A DNA stretch of 64,000 bases from Dendrolimus kikuchii (lineage: Eukaryota; Arthropoda; Insecta; Lepidoptera; Lasiocampidae), in assembly GCA_019925095.2 (NCBI GenBank), contig CM034409.1:10278001-10342000 (forward strand), written 5' to 3'. Of the stretch, positions 46,503 to 55,882 are shown in pieces. The notes under the pieces are model-generated. The model saw nothing but the letters and a program-made list of their open reading frames with translations, had not been told where the DNA came from and made no database searches. Position numbers and translations under genes: made by a program. How positions within the stretch are numbered: the stretch's first letter is position 1; the number at the start of each line of letters is the position of its first letter.

Positions 46503-46800
46503 GCTATGGTAGCTGAGTGGTTAAAGCCCTCACGTCACAAATTTGCGTTCCAAATAACATGGGTTCGAATCCTGGCCGAAGATCATGCACCATTTAGACA
46601 GTTTTCTGTCTGTGTAACATAATGTACATATTGTTACAATTAATACATACTCATGGTAAAGGAAAATATCCTGATAAAAACTAGCATACCGAGATAACCG
46701 GTGTATCAAATTGGAGTGGCGGGTAATTGGAACGGTTATAGCCTGTTTTGATAATGTTGAATAGAAGCGACTAAGTCACTTAGGCCAATCATCAATTTTC
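46503..46800 (+). repeat. tRNA-derived SINE
   Basis: A Pol III A box (TGGTAGCTGAGTGG, 46507-46520) and a perfect B box (GGTTCGAATCC, 46562-46572) lie at the spacing found in tRNA genes. The acceptor stem does not pair (gctatgg against ccgaaga) and the T stem is poor, so this is not a working tRNA. About 220 bp of tRNA-unrelated body follows. The exact 3' end is not visible. Confidence 0.65.
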
Positions 46801-47014
46801 TTTTTAGATTTCGCCCAAACAGAACTTCATAACTCGGTCGTGTATTATATGTTGTGTATTGTATGTTACAGCAGTTGTAGTTAAAAATTATCAATTTTAT
46901 ATGGATGAAAATCGGAAGGATATTATATTCTATACTCCAGTATTGGGTATAATGGTATTTATTATTTATTGTCTACACCGTCATTGGCATGTTTTATTAT
47001 TTTCCTTACTTTAG

Positions 47015-47165
47015 GGAGTTGCCAGAAAGAGATTGCTTTAAGCGAGAAGGCCGCCTTTAGTTCAAAATTTATTGTACCTAGTTTTGAAGAACGTAGTTTT
47101 AATTTCTGGTTCATATTAAAGTATTTCATTCCTTTATTCATTCATGCAGCAATAAAATTACGATA
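47015..47165 (+). pseudogene. CR1-like LINE 3' end
   Basis: It reads 'gggagttgccagaaagagattgctttaagcgagaaggccgcc', followed by 'ttcattcctttattcattcatgcagcaataaaatt'. The hairpin module is diverged. Older copy of the family at 39968-40105. Confidence 0.5.
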
Positions 47166-47323
47166 AAATTAAGAATTACGCTTAATAGATTTTTGCCATT
47201 TTAAATCAATATGAATCCAGTAATTTCTGAGAATAAGGTCTGTGATAAAATAGAAAGACATGGCGATAAACTACTAATGCCGTTTTAGATCTTTATAATA
47301 AAGATATAGAATAAAGAAAAAAA

Positions 47324-47487
47324 ATTGAAATCTGTGCTGGGATACATAGTAGAAGTGAAACTTCAACGTCAATTGTAAAAAAATCAATCTGCCCGTAAAA
47401 CTTCAAGTTAAAATTTTGTAGCCATTCGTTTTTCCACCTGTCCGTTGAAGTTTCACTTTTACTATGTGTCCCAGCACACATTTCGAA
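47324..47487. mobile_element. Foldback MITE with long inverted repeats
   Basis: TGTGCTGGGATACATAGTAG at 47333 onward pairs with the reverse complement at 47443-47478. The perfect or near-perfect arm is about 36 bp and extends weakly to 47324 and 47487 (ttgaaatctgtg with cacacatttcgaa). The loop is about 75 bp. The arms contain GAAGTGAAACTTC, the terminal motif of MITE family M. Confidence 0.7.
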
Positions 47488-47871
47488 TTTTCGCAGGTGT
47501 ACTGCAAATTATGATTTGGTTAGGTTATGTACATTTTAATGAATGCATTTTTTATTCAAACATATTTTATTTTATCAAACGAAAAACTAAATTCGATCCG
47601 AAACCAAAAAATGCATCCATAGTACACTCTAAAATTAGGCCGCCTTTTACCACGTCTAGTCTAAATTTATGCCACTCGACCACGGGGCCGTAACGCTTTT
47701 TCGTGATAGAAAAATCCTAAGACCCCGTCTATATAGAAGTTTCACTTCAACAAGGCAAGAAAAATAATAAACATATACTTACAAGCTAACAAATAGACAG
47801 GTACATATTTCCTGAAACTGGACTGAGCTCAGAACTACCTGTGCTGACCTAATGTCAATTCCAAGTCTAAT
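47488..47871. other. Spacer with one isolated MITE terminal motif
   Basis: GAAGTTTCACTTC at about 47736-47748 is the inverted form of the family M motif, with no family body around it. Nothing else is supported. Confidence 0.4.
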
Positions 47872-48010
47872 AGAATAGAATAGAATAGAATATACTTTAT
47901 TGCATAACATTAAGATACAATTTAAGAAGTTAAGTACAGAAGACAATAGGCGGTCTTATCACTAAAAGCAATTTCTTCCAGACAACCTTAGGATGGATTA
48001 GAGAAAAATT
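47872..48010 (-). pseudogene. CR1-like LINE 3' end with AGAAT tail
   Basis: The minus strand contains the 'aaggttgtctggaagaaattgcttttagtgataagaccgcc' module, 'tgcaataaagtatattc' and a (TATTC)n tail (47872-47900 on plus as tagaa repeats). A short related 3' tail is at 54258-54305. Confidence 0.6.
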
Positions 48011-48818
48011 GTGTAACATGTGGGTTTTGCAATGTAACTAGAATAAAAATAAATATAAATAAAATTATATATATATAAAATTTTGTAATGGCAAGTATAA
48101 TAGACATAGAAATAAGACAAAAATATACATATATTGATATATACATAAATAATAATCATATTAATAATGTATAGAATTACGTAAATATGGGACAGATGAA
48201 GATGTTATGATTGACCTTAGAGCCCGAGGTAATGATCCTTCACGAGTCCGTTGAACGCCTGGTGTTCTTTCACCTAGACTATAGGTACTTGGCTACCAAA
48301 CCTCGATAACAATAACAAAAGATCTTTCCTTCCCTTTAAATCTTAAATGCAGACAAGAATAATTCAAACGCAACAGTCCTAAATAAACTCAACACCGAAA
48401 TACAAACTCAGAGTAAGACTGAACAATGTACATAACCGTCCACTACAGTTGAAAACATTGGACGCATGGAGTTTGGCAATTATTCTTTCATTCAATTTCG
48501 CAAAACGTTGTTGGGGCCAAACGTGCTGTCTCAAAACTATGAGCGTTAATTTTTTATTAATAGCCGATTCCTATAACTTACTTCACTTGCCTTACTATCA
48601 GTTAAATTTTGAGATTACTAGTATAGTATTACTAGTATATACTAAGGCAAATAAACGGTCGGTAAGATATAGAAATCTGTTTACGGACTCGTTACCATGG
48701 GGTCACGTTATGGGCGTATAGGACTCGCCGGTCTTTTTTTGGATAATACAGGGGAATTTATTTTCTTGCGACACACACACGGGCCATGAATACAGGAGGA
48801 TTTTTATACGTGCATCAA
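48011..48818. other. Unannotated spacer
   Basis: A 90-codon frame at 48449-48721 has no recognisable domain and is probably chance. Confidence 0.4.
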
Positions 48819-49151
48819 CATATTTAAAAATACATACATACATAACTTCACGCCAGTTCCCTTGCGGGGTAGGCACGAACAACAGAGCGCCATTTAGGCC
48901 CATTCTTACACACCTCACTTGCTTCTTTGACATTCATAACTCTTGTCATGCACACTCGTCTGTTCTTAAGGCTCCTGACATCACCCTCCGCTAGTACACG
49001 ATCAATTTGATCATGGAAGGTGTGTCGTGGCCTTCCACGACTTCTGCATCCATCCACTTTTGCATTGTATATCTGTTTAGTCATTCTTTCATCATGCATT
49101 CTTTCCATATGCCCGAACCACCGGAGCATTCCTTTCCTTACCTTCACCCCG
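48819..49151 (-). pseudogene. LINE C-terminal fragment, copy 1 of a tandem pair
   Basis: The minus frame 49150-48848 encodes KVRKGMLRWFGHMERMHDER through the ending RAYPARELA. The stop lies directly before a TATG-type tail. It is the same sequence as the following copy with only a few base differences (for example 48950, 49014, 49067). It is 5'-truncated at 49151 and bordered by ATATTTAAAAATACAT on both sides. Confidence 0.75.
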
Positions 49152-49715
49152 ATATTTAAAAATACATCCATACATACATAACTTCACGCCAGTTCCCTTG
49201 CGGGGTAGGCACGAACAACAGAGCGCCATTTAGGCCCATTCTTACACACCTCACTTGCTTCTTTGACATTCATAACTCTTGTCATGCACGCTCGTCTGTT
49301 CTTAAGGCTCCTGACATCACCCTCCGCTAGTACACGATCAATTTGAGCATGGAAGGTGTGTCGTGGCCTTCCACGACTTCTGCATCCATCCACTTTTGCA
49401 TTATATATCTGTTTAGTCATTCTTTCATCATGCATTCTTTCCACATGCCCGAACCACCGGAGCATTCCTTTCCTTACCTTCACCCCGACACTTTCTTTCA
49501 GACCAACTCGTTTTCTTACTTCGGTATTACGAACGCGGTCCGCGAGCGTCACTCCGCAGATTTTGCGCAGTGCTCGCATCTCAACCGCGTTTACTCTACT
49601 TTCATGCTCTTTCTTCCATACCCAACTCTCGCTTTCATACGTGAGCGTAGGTACCAGCACCGCGTTGTGTATGGCGAGCTGGGCCTTCTGGCTGAGGTTC
49701 TTAGCGCGTTCTTAT
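49152..49715 (-). pseudogene. LINE C-terminal fragment, copy 2 of a tandem pair
   Basis: The minus frame (49660-49184; 158 codons) covers the region after reverse transcriptase. It has 'YESESWVWKKEHESRVNAVE', 'RALRKICGVTLADRVRN', 'RWFGHVERM', 'GRPRHTFHAQIDRVL' and the ending RAYPARELA. Such C-termini belong to endonuclease-reverse transcriptase LINEs abundant in Lepidoptera; the clade (RTE-like) is a guess. There is practically no 3' untranslated region, and a TATG-type tail serves as the 3' end. It is truncated at about 49710, where a target-like motif follows (ttatttaaaatacaat). Confidence 0.75.
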
Positions 49716-50329
49716 TTAAAATACAATCAAATAATTTGCGTCTATATATCAGCACTGCCCATTTCCCTCGTTACTTTCCTGCTTGCTGCGGTACAAGTAA
49801 GTAGGCGGGATGCCTACGATGCATTAGAATCTTAGCTTAAAATAATAATTAAACTAGTCTAGAGCCTACTAGAAGGCAGTACAGTTCTCTACTTTGTAAA
49901 AACTTTATAGTGTGGAAAAAAAATTTTTTTGAGCAAAAATTCTTCTTTAAAGAAGTAGCCGTGTGCGAATCAGACTCGTACTTATAGGGTGCCTCTATAA
50001 ATACAATTAATTTTATGTTTTTTTTTAATTTCATAAATAACTATATTTTGATATGGGCCTACTTGTGGGTATATACTAATTATATCAATCATGTTTCGTA
50101 TTTATTCGGTTTTCTAAATAATATATATATTTGAAAAACCAATATATTTTTGGTTTAAAATATACGTTAAATGGAAATATTACTAAAGTTTCAATAATAT
50201 TAATAAATGTATAAAAGATTATTTGCCTTAAGTATATACATATTATTATAGAGCTAAAATTCATTAGAAATCTTTTAAGTGTTATTTAAATTGAAAATTA
50301 ATACTAACGGATAAAGAGAAATGTGTTTT
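49716..50329. other. Unannotated AT-rich spacer
   Basis: No supported feature. Confidence 0.4.
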
Positions 50330-50435
50330 ATTTTGAATTAAATAAGGTTGAATTTTATGTGTTTATCTCTTTTTAGTGCCACTTTTTCGTTTCATTGATT
50401 TGGAAATCACAACGATTCTAAAGAAGTTTCACTTT
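50330..50435 (-). mobile_element. MITE family M terminal fragment
   Basis: The minus strand starts AAAGTGAAACTTC near 50434 and carries 'gagataaacacataaaattcaaccttatttaattcaaaat', a short subfamily seen also at 50918-51015 and 27145-27235. Confidence 0.6.
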
Positions 50436-50917
50436 AATAACTTAAAAAAAAACGAACTGAGCGATTTATTAAGAAACTACCTTAACGTGGATATTTTTAC
50501 TTTGTTTATGCAAAAATATCTAAGTGATTTTAGACCTTATCATGCGCAAGTTTGACTCCAGGTGTTTTAAAACGGATTGTATCTATTTTATAATACTGTT
50601 TTACCTACATTCCATTTTCGTGATAAAACTATCAACTACTAAGCCTGCATTATCTAAGAACTTAGAAACAAGAAACTGTGACACTGAATTTGCATAGGTT
50701 TGCACACATCCAGATGTACTGTGGCGATAACAGTAAGTTACCAACCGGATACTGTCACGTAGAGGTTTAGGAAAATTCTTATTTACTGAATACCCCTACT
50801 CTAGAACAATACTCGTATACAAAACGATTCTTGTTGGTTGTCCGTTCAAATTTTAAAGTATTTTCGGATATAGATGATGTCACAAATCCGTGCATATTTA
50901 ACTGATTTTTGAAGGGT

Positions 50918-51048
50918 AGCTTCTTTAGAATCGTTGTGATTTGAAAATCGATGAAACGAAAATGTGACGACACTAAAAGAGATAAACACATAAAATTCCA
51001 CCTTATTTAATTCAAAATAAAACACCCCCCCTCTCCCATCACACCCCA

Positions 51049-51097
<49 letters not shown>

Positions 51098-51455
51098 ACC
51101 TTCTCTCTACCTCGATGAAACGATAATGCGACACTAAAAAGAGATAAACACATAAATCTATAGAACTAAGGCCGCAAGAGAATGAGACATGAGTTTTACA
51201 TTGTGCAGCATAGATTAGAGAGTCAATAAGATATTAAACGTGGTTCCGGTTTGAACCGAAATAAAACTTATAATAATATTTTTAGACTAAAACAGTGAAA
51301 AATTTAAAGTGATACTTAAGAAGTATATTTTGAATTATAATATGTTGACTGATGTAGGCTAAAGGAATTCTATTTATATTAATAAGAGTTAGGGAAGAAA
51401 TTATCTGTGAGTATATTTTCTGAAGTTTCACTTCTACTGCGTATGAACTGCAGAG
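50918..51455 (+). mobile_element. Two MITE family M copies joined at a (TC)n tract
   Basis: 50918-51020 is the start of the short subfamily. After 51050-51095 (TC)n, a second, longer copy begins within 'ctcgatgaaacgataatgcgacac' and runs to the inverted end 'tgaagtttcacttctactgcg' near 51420-51445. Confidence 0.6.
51051..51095. repeat. (TC)n microsatellite
   Basis: 45 bp of uninterrupted TC/CT, the longest dinucleotide run in the window, lies exactly at the junction of two MITE copies. Confidence 0.9.
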
Positions 51456-51952
51456 GCACACATTTTTTTTTAAATTACATTTTGCGTGACAATGATCGGC
51501 AAATGTACTTATAATGTCCGTACGAACGCAGCACCCAAGAACAAACTTTGGCCACTGTATGATTATTGTGTAAAATGAGAACCAAAGGGGCCAGGCTATT
51601 GGGATGTTCCACTAATATTTAGAGCTGGGGATCTGGATATATGCAAAAAAACAACCACTGAGTCTACCATAACTTTCATAAAATGAATAGCCGGTGGCAT
51701 ACTGCATGGACTTCTAAAATATCTTATAAGAACAGCAGAAAGCAACATGGTTGCAAGCAATTGAGATGTGTGGAAAGATTTCATGTTGTATCTGGGTTAC
51801 CCCGGCTTTATGATTTTAAAATTTACAGCCTTGGAGCAAAACGTCAGCTAGTACGATCCCAATGCTTGTCAGACGGTTAAAGGAAAACACTGATGCATAT
51901 ACAAAAATGTCGCCACTCACTATAATCATTGCTGGATAATAAGCGAGGAAAC
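51456..51952. other. Unannotated spacer
   Basis: A 65-codon frame at 51683-51880 has no recognisable domain. Nothing else is supported. Confidence 0.35.
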
Positions 51953-52045
51953 GTAGCCAGCCTTCTGGGACCTTACCCATAGAAGACGGTGATCTGGGCT
52001 CAGTATTCTACTTATAGTCTTGAGGGACTATGAGTAGAATACGAT
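51953..52045. repeat. Dispersed repeat L, copy 3
   Basis: Nearly the same as 20756-20860 over 'gaggaaacgtagccag.cttctggg'. 'agtcttgagggactatgagtagaatac' follows. Confidence 0.55.
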
Positions 52046-52333
52046 ACAAATAAGTTAAGTTTTCTTGCATTGTATTCGATTATATGTTATCATTGCTACA
52101 AAACAATATAGCTACACAAATATTTATGTACATATTAGGTTATATGCGAAGAAAAACCTTTCTACCTCTTTTGATATCGTATTTTGCGTATGGAGGGGAG
52201 TGAGATTTGGTACAGTAGAAGAAGTACAAGAAACTAATTTCTTATATGAAATGGGTTTTAAGTACGTTAAATTTAATTAGATAAAATCTTTCATAGAAGA
52301 AAGTAAACAATAGGTGGCCGAAATTATTTGCTA

Positions 52334-52487
52334 CTAGCTTCTGCCCGCGACTTCGTCCGCGTGGAATAGTAAAAAAAAAGTAAGTTAAAAAATCCCCCGA
52401 TTTTGAAACAGTTTTCATTGGTGCTCCGTTCCTATTGGTCTTAGCGTGATGACATATAGCCTATAGCCTTCCTCGATAAATGGGCGA
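52334..52487 (-). mobile_element. Helitron family B 3' half
   Basis: CTAG at 52334-52337 is followed on the plus strand by 'cttctgcccgcgacttcgtccgcgtgg', the minus-strand 3' terminus. It continues to 'cctcgataaatgggc' and is truncated there. Confidence 0.65.
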
Positions 52488-52832
52488 GTAATCTAAATTT
52501 TGGCATTAGAATTCTAGAATAAAAGCTTAAAAGTAACAAATAACATTTCTCGAAAACAACCCTGATATATATATCTTAAGCCAGTACTTTAAAACTTGTT
52601 GAAGACCAACTTGGCACACGGCTAAGTTTCGCTGTAATTTGACAAGTTTCAACAAAGGTTCAGGTAGCTCACCTTGCATTTGCATTTATATAGCCCGTTA
52701 TTACCTCACCCTACTCCTAAATTAGGTAAAACATGGCTCTGGAAACTTAGGTGTACATCTCGTAATAAAGCCTGTTTAAGTGTTTCTTAAAAATACTAGA
52801 ATTATTACTATATAGGGTTATAATATACTTGG

Positions 52833-53312
52833 CTTACCAGACAGACCCCCTCGACTCCATCCAGCCTCACGCCATTCGTATAGTCGACGATTCTATACTA
52901 ATGAGCGGTTTATATTCGCTTAGCCTTCGGAGAGACTTGGAGTCTCTCTGCGTATTCTATCGCCTCTATCTCTGTACAACGGGAAGTGTTCAACGAAATT
53001 GTTAGTTCTGGTGCCAACGCCTCATTTTTAAAACTACATCGTTTGCCATTGATGAGATGTTCACCCCCATTTCATGGAGCTCCCACACTGAACTACGCAA
53101 CAGTTTTTTGGAAGGTTTGTTCGGTGTACTACAATGATTTGAAGAAAACTTCCCGTCGAGGTTTTCCCTCTGCGCTACTACATGTGCTTCTTTAAGAAGG
53201 AAGTCATAAAATTTCTTAGAGGCCGGCAACGCGTTGCAAACGTCCATAGGTGATGGTAAACACCTTCTACCGGGTGGGCGGTCTGCCTGTTTGCCTGCTT
53301 CAGATAATAAAA
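52833..53312 (+). pseudogene. LINE C-terminal remnant (jockey/CR1-like)
   Basis: The frames read 'DPLDSIQPHAIRIVDDSIL', then 'SLSLRRDLESLCVFYRLY', and later 'FFKKEVIKFLRGRQRVANVH' before a stop. This is the familiar end of lepidopteran non-LTR elements. Several frame breaks lie between the blocks. The 3' region ends with 'ggtgggcggtctgcctgtttgcct', similar to the 3' end of the SINE-like repeat S, so S may borrow this LINE's 3' end. Catalytic domains are missing. Confidence 0.65.
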
Positions 53313-53564
53313 AAAAGGTTTTCCGCGCAGTTACGCTTGCGTGAATTTCAAAGACGTATTTCATAGACACTCTCGTAGATATATTATTTGCCGGTATAAA
53401 AATTGGTTAAGTCCTTGGTAGTTTGTGCCAGGAACCAAGAGTTCCGTAGAGGTGATCGCCTCCTGTTTTCATATTTTGATACGGAACCACAAAAAGCACT
53501 AAATATAAAATACCCCATAATATTATCTCAACCTACACAATTGTGTATACTAAAAAAAATTGTG

Positions 53565-53735
53565 AGTGTGCAGTTCGCATACAGTAGAAGTGAAACTGCA
53601 GAGAATATACTTACAGATAATTCTTTTCTAATTTTTATTAATATAAATAGCCTTTAGCCTACATCCGTCAACATATTATAATTCAAAATAAACTTCTTAA
53701 GTATCACTTTCAAGTTTTCACTGTTTTAATCAAAG
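53565..53735 (-). mobile_element. MITE family M fragment
   Basis: It starts at the outer end (tgtgcagttcgcatacagtagaagtgaaact) and contains 'cctacatccgtcaacatattataattcaaaat'. It stops at 'ttttcactgttttaa', precisely where the Tc1 gene end overlaps the MITE consensus at 59800-59828. Confidence 0.6.
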
Positions 53736-55021
53736 CTTGGAAAACTTTATTCATATTGACCCAGTACTTTCAGAAAAAAGATATTGTGGCAAAAAAAAAG
53801 ACAGACGAACATACGCATGGACGGTCATGACGATTTCATGTAGGTTCCATTTAGCCGATGAACAGCCCCAGTGATACATAAAGGACATCTACTAGCAACG
53901 GAGATTACTGTTATCTGTAACACATGCGGAAACACCTCGGACATTACTGGGATTCCCCTAAATCCACGGCTCAGCGTGATAAGACGGAATCCGAAACGGG
54001 CAATGTTCTATGGCTTAAGTTACAAGAGATCATATTCGCAATCTCGAAGTTTAAATTATCAAGCGTCATAACTCCACCATTAGACTTTTTTATGTGCCGC
54101 CTCTATCTCTAATGTTGCAAGTAACGGTTCATTTCTGTCTTTCAATATTGATAGAAATGAAGCATTGTCAACTTTTAAACTAAACCAACTTAATTGTTGA
54201 AAAAGGTTTTTGCATTATGTGAATCTTTTAACGGATTATCTTCTTATTTAATGATGTTTATTAGATAGATAGATAGATAACTCTTTATTGTACACCAATA
54301 CAAATTTAGATTATTTATTATTATTATTAGATTATGAACTAATGCATAAAATATTGTTGTTTGTATATAACGAAAGAAATACAAATAACAAAATTTGGAA
54401 CTTTTTACTATAAAACAAAAAAACGAAAAGCAGTTAAAAAGTCACTTACGGAACCTTTTTTAACAATTAAGTTCATTTTATTTTTAAAATGGAAAGATAG
54501 GAATGAACATATCTAATTTCGCCGTAAAGGACAAGTTTGTTTCGCGTTTTCTCTTTTTTGCATACACCTATGTGTCCCATCATTGATTTTTCATTATGTG
54601 TAGCAGTGAAACTTGCTTTGTGTTGAAACTATTCACATACAATAGAATAAAACTTACCATAACAATAGACACAGATAATTAATGTATACTTGCTGCAAGT
54701 TTGATAGTTGCCCACACCTTTCTCTTCGTCCACTTTCAATAATCTTTGTACATGTATGTAAGTATGCATGTTTATTGGATGTACTGATTACCTGACCTTA
54801 CTTCAACAGATCTACCATTTGATCATTTTTGATGCGTCCAAGTCTACCGACACCAATTCAACCATCTAAACTGCAGTTACACACAGTTCTTGTAACTATC
54901 CTATCATCAAGCGTACATACCGAAACGACTACAACGTTTGTTTTTAAGTCCGTTTTACAATTTCTTAAATTAACCCATAATATAAAAGTAAATACTATTT
55001 GTACCTAAATATATATTATAA
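53736..55021. other. Unannotated spacer
   Basis: It contains a TAGA microsatellite (54265-54282) attached to a 25-bp CR1-like tail (ctctttattgtacaccaatac). Two overlapping short frames at 53871-54112 have no recognised domain. Nothing else is supported. Confidence 0.4.
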
Positions 55022-55230
55022 CTAGCTGTCCCGGCAGACGTTGTTCTGCCCTGAAGAAATAAAATTTAGAACCCGATTCCAGCGCCACCTACCGGGTCCA
55101 AATGTAAGCTATCCTATCTTTCAAGTCGGATCAAACTGCACACGGTGTGCAAATTTGATTAAAATCGGTCACGTAGTTTAGGAGTCCATCGCGGACAAAC
55201 AACGTGACACGTAATTTATATATATTAAGA
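55022..55230 (-). mobile_element. Complete short Helitron (family E)
   Basis: On the minus strand it starts TCTTAATATATATAAATTAC at 55230 and ends GCCGGGACAGCTAG, CTAG at 55022-55025. The flanking bases satisfy A|T. 209 bp, non-coding. The 3' stem is 'ggcagaacaacgtctgcc'. Confidence 0.75.
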
Positions 55231-55882
55231 TAATAATATAACAAGATACATCGGATTGACGTTGTCACCGTCAACATAAAATTCTGTAAGAAAATAATTT
55301 AAAATGCCATAAAATAGAAATAATAAGGACATTCTCAACACTCTGGAGCAAATTGTTACATTTTGTAAGTTAGAAATTAGAGCTGTAATAGAAAATAAAA
55401 GTTGACACAGGAACACCGTGATTTCCTCCATGGTTACCTACGCTGTCATATTCATCGTTTGGATGCACCCAGATTTATTCTAAATATTTTGGATTCCTGC
55501 CTAAATATTCACCCAACAGTCGCATGATGAGTTTGAAGAGTACAGAGAGATTTATATTACATTACAGTTTTACAGTCAAAAGATTTTAAAAAGCCAAGAA
55601 ATACAAATAACCTAGATAACAGGAGAATGTGACGATTTTGAAGAAGTTGAATACATGAACGAAACAAAATATCTCCCCTCCTATCGTTTTTGTGAATTGT
55701 GAACTATTTTTTTTTTCTTTTTTGTATGTATATATTATTATAAATATTTATTTGCTAGTCGAAACATCGGACACATAGGTATATCGAACATTAATTTACA
55801 TTATAAGTTATTCTTGTATGAATGTATATAAGTATCATGACTATTTTTACGTATTATTTAAGTTTTTAATTCTTCAATTTGC
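55231..55882. other. Spacer / possible 5' region of the 56-kb LINE
   Basis: No gene is supported. The LINE's 5' untranslated region may start after the A/T-rich tract near 55735. 'ttgcatgttacag' just before its frame resembles a splice acceptor, but this may be coincidence. Confidence 0.3.

Noticed and set aside
46503..46580. Functional tRNA gene
   Set aside because: The A and B boxes fit, but the acceptor and T stems do not pair and the sequence continues as a SINE body.
48449..48721. 90-codon plus-strand frame as a small gene
   Set aside because: No motif, no signal peptide, no second copy; length is expected by chance in this composition.
49343..49835. Two plus-strand frames of more than 150 codons
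   Set aside because: Antisense to the LINE C-terminal frame at 49184-49660, which carries recognisable motifs.
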